Assembly: GCA_001414485.1 (NCBI GenBank)
Contig: LLEY01000008.1
Coordinates: 620,001 to 684,000, forward strand
Length of the DNA: 64,000 nucleotides
From: Calycina herbarum
Lineage: Eukaryota; Ascomycota; Leotiomycetes; Helotiales; Pezizellaceae
Reading direction: 5' to 3'
The notes under the pieces are model-generated. The model did no database searches, had not been told where the DNA came from, and was given only the letters and a program-made list of their open reading frames with translations. The position numbers and the translations under genes are program-made. Of this stretch, positions 24,201 to 35,018 are shown in pieces. Numbering within the stretch: the first letter of the stretch is position 1; each line of letters opens with the position of its first letter.

Positions 24201-24519
24201 CATCTCGAAAACCTCCTCGTTATCTTTAGGATCCTCGGCTTCATCGTCTTCCTTGGGGTCCTCGTCAATCGCAAGCCAAGCAAGTTCCTCCCAACTCAAC
24301 GGAACAACTTCTTCCAGTTCTAGTTCGCGCTCAATCGCGACATCAATCGTCACCGATAGCGGTTCTCCCTCCAAAGTTTCACCAGCAGTAGCGACGGTGA
24401 TTAAAAATCCAACTGCTTCGTCTACTTCTGCTAAAAGTTCAGCGCCGAGTCACTTGTACTCGAGTGGTTTAATGGTAACGATGTGTGTGGTATTTGGGGC
24501 GGTGGTGGTTTTAATGTAG
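21282..24519 (+). CDS. Large Ser/Thr/Pro-rich cell-wall protein with GPI-type C-terminus
   Basis: Six exons: 21282-21357, 21406-22183, 22235-22330, 22417-22749, 22800-24079 and 24131-24519, closing to 983 residues. Parts in order: signal peptide (CTILSLVSWVERGYG); a Ser/Thr-rich stretch to about residue 235; an aromatic PWGN-repeat patch with WHEDSQDNPWWPGC (244-284); a globular region with several cysteines (about 285-445) of no family I know; a Pro-rich segment with repeated QPSNPV words (450-600); weakly repeated beta-type units (VAGEVVNAVPGASTVVI against NGNVVTAAPGASSVVV, 600-850); another Ser-rich stretch; and a hydrophobic tail (MVTMCVVFGAVVVLM) typical of GPI attachment. It is likely heavily O-glycosylated and sits in the wall. 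The join of exons 1 and 2 is the least certain. An in-frame ATG at 21246 would lengthen the N-terminus by 12 residues. Confidence 0.82.
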
Positions 24520-25529
24520 ATTTATGTTGTACCTATTAATTATTAATGATATTTTAATGTTTGTTGTTGCCCTGGGGAGGGGTAATTGACTATTTATCTT
24601 CTATTATGACTGGAATTGGAATGAAAAGCAGATGGACACGTGATGGTGCAGACTTCTACTGTTTCTCAAGTAGTTATTGGCATGGTTTGATTGAATAATC
24701 ATGACCCAATGCTATCAAATATTGTACTAGGAAGTGCCAGGTTGCTTGCAAGCAATCCACGGTTCGTATCACGTGTCGTATTCTCATTTCCAGCTGTAGG
24801 TATTGAACCTCTAAAGCTATCCCGCTTTTACAAGTCAAACATTCAAGGTTTTCTCAATCAATACGGTGGATGTTTTGAGTTGGAAAAGGGGAAGGGGTAG
24901 GTTTTGTCTCGCCGTAATTTTATTCAGAGTCACGTGTTAAAACATGTCCGTGTCGATAGTAATCCGATTTCGGCCATATTCCCACACCTCCTCTTTGAAA
25001 AGCAGCGATGAAACGTGAGGACGAGGTCAGTCCAGGAAGGAACGACCTCGAAAGTCGAGATGGAGTCGGAGGTTGAAAGTCGTGCCTTCCCTTGTCAATC
25101 ACAAATATATCCTCTCGCCATGAGGCCGATGTCGTCGCAACACGAGGAGGAATGATGGATTGCATTTCTCCGCCGGCCGAGTCGAGACAAGATCAAGAAC
25201 TATGTAAACGTTCGCGTCCGTTTATCTTCAGTTTTCTGTTCTGATTTTGTGCAGCATTAAGTTCTAATGATCCTACGCTACACCTGGCTGGTTATTTGTT
25301 GTTCTTCTCGATTGTATACATTATCTTGAACACTTTCAAGTCATCACATCTCATGTTCCGTGTCGTCAAATCTTTTCATCCCACCCATCGAAATATGCTA
25401 CCTCTCTGCGGTATTGCTGATATAGCTGGCAGGTAATTCATGTCGGGAGAATTCACTAGGCGCCTCTTGAATTGGGACTACCATATTTGTTAACGTGGAT
25501 TCAAATTTCATGGATCACGATTTCTTTTA
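24520..25529. other. Gene-free interval between two genes facing each other
   Basis: About 1 kb between the stop of the GPI-type gene and the end of the broken surface gene. It includes GAAGGAACGACCTCG-type low-complexity words (about 25030-25100) shared with 12.4 kb and 48-49 kb. No gene is supported. Confidence 0.5.
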
Positions 25530-26985
25530 TTACTCACTATATGTTTTTGTCGGTGTAAATCCAGGCAATGGGGCTGGTGGCTGTACCAATTGGTTCTCCT
25601 TTTCTTTTGATTTCTTTCGCTGTGTAAATAGGAGATAACCTGCGATCACAGCGAGAGCGATTACGCATGGAATCTAGTATGTTTTATCCACCAATTAACT
25701 TATTGGTCAATAAAATACTAGATTTACTAATTTCTTGGACTTTGTGAATAGATTTATTTATTTATTCACTAATAGACTATTTATTATAAAATAGCCTACT
25801 CATTTCTCGCTAATTTACCCCCTCCTTTTCTACCCCCTTTTCTACCTCCTCCTTCTCTTTAATCTCAAGACCTCTTATATTACTCCCCTTCTCACTCTCC
25901 TTTCCTCTCTTTGATCTCCTAACTCTTAAGCAAATTGCCTATTTAAATCATTTTGAATTAAAGAATATTAGCTTCTATATTATCTCCCTCCTACTAATCC
26001 TAGAGATGTTTTCTTTTAACTATTCTTCTCTCTAGTATATTAGGTAAAGATTTAAGATTAACTACTAGACTTAACCTCTAGGAAATAATTCCTTATCTAC
26101 TTAGGTCTAGTTTTAGAAATATATATAATAGTATATATAAATCTTATAGGATCCGAGGATATCGTAGTCAGGACTCATTTATAATTAAAGTAGGAATAGC
26201 CTTATTAAACAATTATTAGTGGATAAATTTATCTATCTATAAAGTTTGATAAATTAATGAATCTAGTATTTTATTAACTAATAAGTTAATTGGTGGATAA
26301 AACATACCAGATCCTAATACCAAGCCCGACTTTTGATCCAGTGCTCAACCTAGTTGGAGAAAGCACCGGTGATGCAGTGGCTGAAGGTGTTGTCGTCGCG
26401 AGCGTAGGATTTGATGTGCTTGTTGTTGGGTTCGTGGAAGATGCTGAGACAAATGCTGAAGTAGTGCTCGTTCCTATCAAGGAGCTCGTGGAAACGGATA
26501 CTAAGCTAGAAGAATTCGCCAACGAGCTGGTTTTGGAGTCTTGCGAGGTCACAACCGCGCTGGTTAGGTTGAAGTAATGACTGATCGCCTCCGGCCTGGT
26601 GGTACTATTATAAAATGTTTCAAAAAAAGAAGACATTCGACTTCTTGATATCTTTGTTGGTTATCACGGTCCAATCGAATGAGGAGGTTTCAGCCTCGTT
26701 TCCTAGAATTAGGTCAACACCAAGGAAAGCATCCTCATATACTTGGGGAAAGTTACGGGTGATAGATTCGGCTACATCATTGTCTCCTGCTTGGTACAAG
26801 ACTAATGAGAGTGGTGTTGTTTTGTTTGAAGGAGCTGTCCACTGAATATTTATTCCTGACCCTACGACAAATTCGGGATTGAGGGAGAAATCTCCTTTGT
26901 TTCCTGGAATCGTAGGGTTGACAAGTTTGATTCTTTGGCTAGCGGATAGAACTGCAAAGAGAGGGAGGTAGAAAAGAAGAAACAT
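25530..26985 (-). pseudogene. Broken surface-protein gene: homopolymer frameshift plus inserted element
   Basis: Read from 26985 leftwards: a signal peptide (MFLLFYLPLFAVLSA), then an extracellular beta-sandwich-like region (PEFVVGSGINIQW, SFDWTV) ending in KKSNVFFF. There the frame stops after a run of seven A on the plus strand (26622-26628). With six, the protein would continue as the expected ETFYNST...SHYFNLT. The following S/T-rich stretch runs to VGLGIRI at about 26316 and meets a 637-base inverted-repeat element. On the far side (25673-25530) the original frame resumes with PCVIALAVIAGYLLFTQRKKSK, a transmembrane helix with a basic anchor, then a short Pro-containing tail and stop. 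The uninterrupted gene would be a single-pass surface protein of a common fungal type. As it stands it can make only the N-terminal part. The frameshift could be a sequencing error; the insertion cannot. Confidence 0.8.
25674..26310. mobile_element. 637-base inverted-repeat element inserted in a gene
   Basis: The ends CTAGTATGTTTTATCC and GGATAAAACATACCAG begin long inverted repeats of about 55 bases with few mismatches (including CCAATTAACTTATTGG against CTAATAAGTTAATTGG). The inside is very AT-rich and non-coding. Removing it together with one copy of a 2-3 base flanking repeat (AT or ATC) rejoins the host gene's frame, which fixes the insertion point and direction. Class is unknown: a non-autonomous DNA transposon (MITE) is the simplest reading. 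Seen on the host's minus strand the ends read GTATGT...CTAG, which resemble splice sites. Confidence 0.82.
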
Positions 26986-27941
26986 CTTCGATGCACAAAG
27001 AACTGATCAACACAGAACAATCATCTTTTTCAAATCAACTCAGTCGAGAAAGACTTGAAGAATCTCGAGGAAGCAATAGCTTATGCAGTAAAAGTACCGC
27101 AACGTCAAACTGAAAACACAAGGAGTTGTACTTCGTAAATGCAGTGTGGCGAATGCTCAAGGAACGTCAATTTGACACAAACCGTCCTGGAACGGACAGG
27201 TAGGATTCGAAGAATATTTGATATTATTGGTTCACCTTTACGACTCAAATTCAGTGCAAGAGAAGAACCTTGTTCAAACTTTTCACCGATCATTGTTGGT
27301 TTTTTGGGAATCGATTATTTAGGCATCAGTTCACCGTAGCGAAGTACTCATAGCAAGTGCACATACCGCTTTTTAAGGAGCAATGTAACTTCTTAATACG
27401 ACGTCCTTTCAATTTATTAGTTAATACATTATATTTGTAAATACTAGGAGTTGCAATATACATCTCTATTTTAAAGTTTCAAAGCGTTGTAGTTTACAAT
27501 AGTTGAGATATAATTAAGTCGTACATAGACTACGGTGTATACAAGTCCAACTGTTAGTATACAGGACCGCAGTGTTATTGTTGGCGACCATAGCAAGGTA
27601 ATGCCTAAATAATCGAATTCCGTTTTTTGGCAACGAGGCTGGTACCTGAAGGAGATATATCCCTGGATGCTGCGGCTCCCGCCCCAAAATAGTTCAGCGC
27701 TTACTGTACCCTCATTACAGCAGATACGACCCGCCTCCGACCACTTGCGACCTCGTCACTTCAGCGCAAGGCACCCAAACGAAAATCCAACATTAAACTA
27801 ACACCTCCCTACACAAAGAACACTCTGATTACAGCAGTACATCGTTTTCACAATGAGTAGGGTGGTTACAAGACTTCAAATGCGCTTTCATTTCTTTCCT
27901 TCTTGACTTCTTCAGGGCCTGTTTTCCGGCATTTACTCACG
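26986..27941. other. Divergent intergenic region
   Basis: About 950 bases between the broken surface gene and the glycosyltransferase gene. Apart from the short upstream frame noted separately, no gene, repeat or RNA is seen. Confidence 0.5.
27853..27906 (+). promoter_or_regulatory. Possible upstream open frame in the glycosyltransferase leader
   Basis: An ATG in a fair context (CACAATGAG) opens a 17-codon frame that ends 36 bases before the start chosen for the glycosyltransferase. If it lies in the mRNA it could lower translation. Whether transcription starts upstream of it is unknown. Confidence 0.35.
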
Positions 27942-29494
27942 ATGTTTTTGTTCAAGGTGTTTCCACGGATCCTTTCTTTCAAACTTTGTATTCTTGTCTT
28001 GTTGGAGTTTGTTGTTCTTTGTCTCCTAGATTATACTCCGTTTCGAACCTCGATCTTGCCTACTCCACCCCACCTCGAAGCACGGCAAGCTCAGGAATTT
28101 TTGAGTAATGCCACCAGCAATTCGATCAACGAGTCGACCAATGAGCCGATCCACGAGTCAACTAACGAGTCAATCTATAAACCAAACAATGAGTCGATCG
28201 ATGATTCGACCCCGAAAGGCTACTGCGATTCTTTCGGTGATTCAATCAGCTCCGATGTTCAAGTGGTCCTGAAGACCGGCGCAAATGAAGTTTTTGATAA
28301 ACTTCCAACGCAATTGTTGACAATGCTACAATGCGTCGAGAACCTCGTCCTTTTTTCGGATCTCGAACAAGAACTGGGCCCTCATCATATCCGGGACGTT
28401 TTGAAAAACGTCCCCGCGAAATTCAAGGAGGATAATCCCGATTTTGACTACTATCGAACTCTCCAAGAATACGAGAAGAATGGGCGAGACATTCGAGGTT
28501 TGAAAGGGACCACCCACGATGCTGCTTGGAATCTGGATAAGTACAAGTTCATTCGGATGCTCGACGAATCATGGAGATTGAGGCCAAACAAAAAGTGGTA
28601 TGTGTTCATCGAGGCGGATACATACCTTGTGTGGTCCAATTTGTTACTCTGGCTGGAACGTCTTAACCCCGAGGAGCCTCTTTACCTTGGATCGCCGACA
28701 TGGACGGACGACAACTCATTCTCGCATGGAGGAAGCGGCTTTATCTTGTCTGGAGCGGCACTTTCGAAATTCTCGGACGATGATTCGGATATTGTCACAC
28801 GCTACGACAGTGTTGCACAAAACGAGCAGTTTGGAGACTTTGTTCTTACGAAAGCTCTGAAGGAAAAGGGTATTGAGTTCACACATAAATGGCCGATGCT
28901 TCAAGCGGAAACGCCATCATCGATACCATACGGCGCAGGACCTGATGGTGGGGTCAGACATTGGTGTCAGCCGATTGTCACGATGCACCACATCACTCCA
29001 GAGGTTGCCAGCAGTATTTGGACATACGAATTACAAAGATCAGATGTCAAGGTTCGTTTCTCCCATTCCCTAGAACGCATCTATCAGGAATAATCTAACT
29101 CTTCACATAGGAGCCTCTTTTATTTGGAGAACTGTATCAACATTTGACAGCACCATCCATCAGTGCTGAGCGCGAGGACTGGTACAATCTTTCGGATGAC
29201 ACAGTTTATAAAGCTCCGGGGGAAGAAGGAGGAAGACAAAAGGCATTTGAAGATATGTCACAGATGGAAAAGGATGCTCACATTTCATTTGATCACTGTG
29301 GGAAAGCTTGCGAGGAGGAACCGAGATGTTTTCAATATGCATATTTTGACAAGACTTGTGGCTTTTCTTATTCATACCGGTTGGGGGAAAGGCGCCCACC
29401 GGAGTCCGGTATTTCTTTCAAGTCAGGATGGAATTTGGAGAAGATTGAAAAAGATAAGGCTGAGAATACTTGTGTTTCTCCTGATTGGGTATAG
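27942..29494 (+). CDS. GT31-like type II membrane glycosyltransferase with C-terminal PAN-like domain
   Basis: Two exons, 27942-29051 and 29111-29494, give 497 residues. An N-terminal hydrophobic anchor (about residues 10-30) suggests a type II Golgi membrane protein. The stem carries a degenerate repeat of NEST/NESI words (about 60-85). The catalytic part has KWYVFIEADTYLVW, where EAD (about 224-226) takes the place of the metal-binding DxD, then YLGSPTW and GGSGFILSG, as in fungal beta-1,3-galactosyltransferase-like (GT31) enzymes. It likely adds galactose-type sugars to glycoproteins; substrate is unknown. The C-terminus has four spaced cysteines (HCGKACEEEPRCFQY, KTCGFSY) resembling a PAN/Apple fold. 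The start was set at the ATG directly before the anchor. It lies next to secreted and wall-protein genes, a plausible but unproven link. Confidence 0.87.
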
Positions 29495-30631
29495 CCTCCA
29501 GTCCTCTAGAATATAAAGAAATGAAACAACCAGCTAGTTCTGTTGTGAGTCGCTCTACAACCTCATCTAATATAGGTTGCTCATTCTCTGAGTCTTTTTT
29601 GTCATAGTTCTCTTTATTGTCCGCCGACAAGGATCTTACTTCGTCATCAACCTTCAGTGGACCTCGCTACGAAATTAGAATTTTGATCAGTTCCAGGGAC
29701 AGATTTTGAAGTTGGATACGAACTCGCTTCCAAGTCAGTAGCGAAATCTAGAGAATTTTCTCAACCCATAATAAGAGTGCTTTCAATTACTAAAGATAGT
29801 AGTTTCTTAACTAGAGGAAGTCAGTACTTTATCCCCACGCCTAGACTCGCTCCCCAGACATCCTAGTATCCAGCCCCGCATGCCTAGACCAGCGACTAGT
29901 CACTTTCGGGACCAAACCCAAATTTCTTTTCTTTGCACGGGTTAAATCGAAGGAAGCAGGTTGTATCTTTTGCCATCACATTGTTTGCTTGCTTAGTCGA
30001 GGAATTGACCTTTCGAGTTGCTTGCTTGGGCACTGCGAGGCACGCAGAAGAGAATTACGGTCGAGATGGAACATTTAATGATTGAAATAATAGGAAGTGA
30101 TATGAATGTCCGTCGATTACTTTCGCAAGTAGGAAGGTATATAACCTTTAGACAGAGGTTACAAAAAATGTTTCTTAGATACCAGAAAGCAAGCAAGCTA
30201 CACCATTGATTCACCTATCCAGACAACACCATATTCCCGTACGGAAAAAGAAGGGGGCTCGAAATCAGCTTGCGAGTTTTTTGGGATAAAGAGGTTTAGG
30301 TCCTCCCTCGCGAGAATCGCGCGCGCTTGCGCCAAGAATTTCCTCGCTCGGCGTTGTGTGTCGTAAGGAAGGGAAAGTACTCGAGACCCCCAGGACAAAA
30401 TTTCGAACTTGGACCGAGGATTTAGGGAGAGAGAACAAGAGCCATCACACTTTCACTACAACCCAGCTAAAGCCGCTCATTAAAAACCCTCTAAATTTTT
30501 GGAGAAAGAAAGAAGAGAAAGCAAGGTAGCAAAAAGCAGCAACAAAATCTACTCTATCAACGCTTCATTTCAACTAACATTTTGTGGGTATCCCCGGTAA
30601 TCCCCCGCCAACCAACCAGTCCACCCCCCCT
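29495..30631. other. Intergenic region between genes facing each other
   Basis: About 1.1 kb between two stop codons. It should hold two 3' ends. A GC-rich patch (TCGCGAGAATCGCGCGCG, about 30308-30326) is the only unusual composition. No gene is supported. Confidence 0.5.
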
Positions 30632-32562
30632 TCAAACAGTCCATCCCTCAATCGCCTCATCAACCTTTGCCCGATACACCTGCTGAGTCTTGCACTGCTC
30701 CAAGAAAACCTTATACTTAATATCAAGAAGCTTATGCTCCTGCTCGTTCTTCCCCGGTCTCGTAACCTTACCAGGCTTACTCATGCGATCCATAATACTC
30801 CACAAATCCTCCGTCTTGCCCTCCTTATCCGCACTCGCAGCTTTGGCACCCAACATAGCAGCACCATGGACAACAGCAGCGTGGACGTATCTCGGGATCA
30901 AGACTGGCATGCTACAGGTGGTAGCCATCAACTCCATGAGAATCTTGTTTTGACATTGGGATCCCGACATGAAGATGCTGGTGATGGAGTGACCGGATTC
31001 GTTCATGGTCTCGATGATTTGTCGCGTTTGCATGGCGATGAATTCCATGGTGGCGTAGTAGTAGATGGCAAGGCCGTCCATGGAACGATCGTTGCTGAGA
31101 CCGATGACAGAACCTGTCATGCTGGAATCGGCAATTGGAGATCGGTTACCCCATAAATCACCGTAGAAGAAGAAATGACGTCCGAGGTAAGAGACGGTAG
31201 GTGCTTGACTCTTTTCCTTCAATTCCTCGAGATGAGAATTGAGGTAGTCGTAGATGCTGGTGTTGAATGACTCGGCCATTGACATGGTTTCGTTGTAGGC
31301 AGGGTGAGTCTCCAAGACATGCTTCAATAACTCTCCAGTTGCTGACTGTCCACCTTCGGCCATCCAGTAACCGGGTAAGAGAACATCTTTGTATGGTCCC
31401 CAAACACCGTCGACGAAGACGGGTTCCTTGGACATGGCAAGATGGCAAGTTGAGGTTCCAGCAACCGCAGCCAATCGACTAAATGCCTGAGAGACGTCGT
31501 TCTTTGGAACGTGGCTGTCCAATTGTCCACCACCAAGATGGACCTTTGCTCCAACAGTTCCTACCCAACCAGCATAGGCGTCAATGACACCACTTCCTAC
31601 TGCGATACCAGCAGGGAGACCAAGTTGGCTACCAGCCTTTTCACTAAGTGTGCCGACAAGTTCACCTGCGCTCAAGTATCTGCCGTTCTAGAACCAATTA
31701 GCACATCTTTTGTGTGAGGGAAAGAGGTCTCACCACTCCATCAACTCCACCCATTCGGATGAAGTTATCTTTGGTAAGGTCTCCAAGACCGATTTCCTCG
31801 TAAAAGTCTTCTTGCCATCCCTTGACACTTCCATCAACACCTACTGGCACGAAGCCCTGCTTGCAGACTGTGCTGCAGAAACTTCTGGTCTCGTTACCAG
31901 TAGCCAAGTGAGTTAGGGCATCAGCCAAATCATAAAACTTGCATCGATCAAACATCTCTGGTGGCATGTTGTTCTTCAACCAAAGAACCTTTGGAATCTC
32001 CATCTCAATACTCATCTTACCTCCAACATATCGAAGAAGGTTATGTCCAGTGGCATTGATCTTCTCGGTCTCCTCGATTGGTCTGTGGTCAAGCCATAGA
32101 ATGACATTACGATCGTTCCCATCGTTTGCAAAGTTTGGACCAGTGACTGGCATAGGCTCATCCGTGTCATGGGCAAAGACGGCAAGAGAGCAGGTGGCAT
32201 CGAAACCAATACCTCTAACGGTGGTTGGATCGATGTTGTGTTGGCTCAAAGCTCTCTGCACACAATTGCAAATACATCTCCAGATATCAGTAGTAGACTG
32301 CTCATAATATCCTGTCTCTGGTTGCCACAGTCCAATGTTTTCAGTAGCCACTATCTCGTATTAGCCTGTGTGACTTGGTGTGGGAAGAGGACGAGGCGGG
32401 GTAGCTTGGAGCTTGTCGCTTAGAGCCCGGTGGCTTTGGCCAAAGTCAATTGAGTTGGCGGCGGGAGCGGGTGTACCTACAAGCTTTGATGTCTCCCGAG
32501 GCGTCGATGATACAGGCGCGAGCACTGCCCGTTCCCACGTCGATTCCAATGTAGTGGTCCAT
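30632..32562 (-). CDS. FGGY-family carbohydrate kinase (D-ribulokinase type)
   Basis: Three exons: 32562-32481, 32350-31734 and 31687-30632, closing to 584 residues. FGGY kinases phosphorylate sugars or polyols with ATP in the cytosol. The N-terminus MDHYIGIDVGTGSARA is the phosphate-1 motif of the ASKHA fold. GIGFDATCSLAVF, WLDHRP, GGKMSIEMEIPKVLWLKNN and SGVIDAYAGWVGTVGA follow in the normal order, then GSQCQNKILMELMAT near the C-terminus. Together they match the eukaryotic FGGY/Ydr109c branch, which acts on D-ribulose, rather than glycerol kinase or xylulokinase. The first intron was placed at GTAGGT...GATAG, the only join that keeps frame and gives the expected IKALATENIGLW. No partner genes of sugar use lie nearby. 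Confidence 0.92.
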
Positions 32563-35018
32563 GTGAGGATTGAGATCGTTGTGTGGGCTTGAGGTATGTC
32601 AGAGGGGAGCTTTTTGTGCGAGGAGTCGGAGGGTTATGAAGGATTCTTACTCCATGCTTGCCTGCCGCGAGGGCTTTCGGAAGTTTTGACGGAAAGGGAT
32701 TTGTGCCATGATGAATTACGTCGTGCTATTTGTTCTTGAGGTCAGCCATGGATCTTTCAATTGGTGGTGGTGTACCAATTGTTTTCTTGTGTTGCCTCAG
32801 ACGCGGGGTAACCGGAGATGGGATTGGCAGCACCATCAGACGAGGGTGAAGAGGAAAGGCAAAGCGAGGCACCAAGGGGGAAAGAAGCAATTACTAACAT
32901 TGTAAGGGTGAATTGGAGTTTCTGATGTAATACTGCAAATCGACGAATCGTGGCGGCGGCGGTGATGGATGATCGGGGTTGGGAAGCTGCAACTGCAAGC
33001 TGCAAGTTCTTTTTTTTTTTGGTTGACGGTAAATGGCGGGGTCTTGGAGACAGAGGGGGGGTTCGTCAGTTCTCAGATGCTGGAATTGAGACAGGCAACT
33101 GTAGTGGGACACGTCTATATCGTTTGGACGACTTGAGGTTCTTGTAAAGGTTGAGGAGAGAAGAGAGGATATAATTTGGTCGGGGGTGGTCGTCGAGAGA
33201 TGTGCTGGTCCCGTCTGCATGAGCTGCCAGATGGGTGCTGCTGCAAACTCTCCAGTCGAACCCCCACGTCATAAGGTCCACTGTTCCACTGTTCCACTTT
33301 CTCCCCATCAAACCCTATCGTTTATTAAGCTTCCTCACGATGTTAGTTGGAATGTCAAGAATCCGTACAATGGACTAATCATGCTCATCCCACAATCTAA
33401 AATCAGCTACAAACCAGGGATCCGACCTGTGAGAAAAAGAAAAGGGCCCCGCGGAAGGTGGAGGTGCACCAGCCGGTATCGTATCAGTCTGCCAACGCCC
33501 GTCAACGCCTTTTCTGTGGCACGAGGATACAGCAGGATACAGGAGATACAGGAGGCTACACGAGGGGGTGGGAACGACTCCACACTATAAAATCTCACGA
33601 TGTTCCCCCGAGACCCCTCTTCCCCCCATTAATCATTAATATTCCGGGGGGGGGGGACCAGACCTACGCAGACTGGACACACCTCCCTTACCCGGGTACT
33701 TGTACTTGTAGCAAAAAGCATTTGTGATGACCACCCACGCCTGCAGAATGTCTCTCTCTTGGTCTCTTGTCTCTCTACCACCAAGGCATTTGATCGTCAC
33801 ACGCACCACCACTACAATTCCCATCATCTCACACGTCAGTCAGAAAAAGTCGGATGCATATTGAAGAGAAGAAGAAACCAAGAGACATCTCTCTTCCCAT
33901 TGGGATTTCTTGACCGGTGTTCCGTAGGTGCCTACTGTACAGGACCTTGGTAAGCGGTGAGCATTGGGTGTGCATCTCGCCAGCAGCCATGGCCAAAGTA
34001 TCGTGATGTGTCGTGTGGTGAGGTGTCGACTAACACATATGTGCCTGGAGCTCCGACATGCAGCCCCTTGGATCAATGCGAGAAGATCGTGAAAGTCGGT
34101 GACCGAGAGGTTTGCTACTCGAGTATGTATAGAGATGATGCATATGCCACTGATTCTCCCTCCTTCCCGTCACTCATGAGAGAGGGGTCAGTATTATAGG
34201 TAGGTAGGTAGGTAGGTAGGTAGGTAGGTAGGTAGGTAGGTCGAATGGCCCGTTGGCGAACAGGTCCTCTCTTATCTTCCTTCCATTCCTCTCCACTCTT
34301 ACTCTTGGTCCTCTTCTGTGCTGGTTGTGCTTCACAAGTACAAGGCAAGTGCGAGTTGGACCATTCAAAAGCTTGAGCTTGAACTTTCTTTGGAGGAAAT
34401 TCGGATGGGATTGCCTTGTTTATCAAGTGATTGCCTTGAAAGTTGAACCAAGGCACTCAGGCACCCACATGTCCCCACTAAAAACTCCCAATGGAGTCAA
34501 GGGCAACGACGATCGGAAAGTAGCTTGCCAAGCAATATACGGTAGCCGGGCTAGCCTCACCTCTCACTGGCACCCGTCAAAGCAGCTGGCCGTGATCACT
34601 TGCAACCTCGTGCTGGTGGTGGTTCACATGGTGCTTCTAGTACTTGTACTCTACACAACAACAACTGAATCCCGTCAACACCCGCACTCGCACTCCTCAT
34701 CACAAACCTCTCGGCCACCTCTCTCTGTGCTAGAGGAGAATAGGCTAGAGGAGAATAGCACAAGTTGCAACCCCGTCCATCACCAGCGCCGCCCGCAGCT
34801 TCCAACGCGCGTTTTCTTCTCATGCCTCGCGCATCCCTTTCATCTTTGCTATCGTTCGACGATCGACGCCTGTTACGATTACCCCCATCATAGGGACAAC
34901 ATAGGATAGGCCAGACGAGCCACCAACCAACATACCTGCCTCTCCGCTTTTCGAGGGAACACTCTGTACTCGGAATATCCGCGTGGGCAGTGGCGGGAAA
35001 CAAAAATAATACTTCACG
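32563..35018. other. Divergent intergenic region, 2.5 kb
   Basis: Lies between the start codons of the sugar kinase and the exchanger, so it should hold both promoters and leaders. It contains a TAGG tandem run (listed separately), a nine-base G run near 33647 and T runs. The longest open frame (34253-34909) has no family likeness or codon pattern of a gene. Confidence 0.5.
34197..34241. repeat. TAGG tetranucleotide microsatellite, about 11 copies
   Basis: An uninterrupted run of TAGG units, about 45 bases long, about 780 bases upstream of the exchanger start codon. Likely variable in length between strains. Confidence 0.95.

Noticed and set aside
25674..26310. Idea that the insert is an ordinary intron that restores the host protein
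   Set aside because: Splicing at the GTATGT and CTAG ends gives a TGA at the join; frame is restored only by removing the element with its short target duplication.
34197..34241. TAGG run as telomeric repeat or CRISPR-like array
   Set aside because: Fungal telomeres are usually TTAGGG-type, and the run is short, internal and without spacers: a simple microsatellite.
34253..34909. Plus-strand frame of 218 codons with hydrophobic parts
   Set aside because: It has no family likeness, begins in a microsatellite, and lies in the promoter region of the exchanger. The signal-like start appears due to composition.
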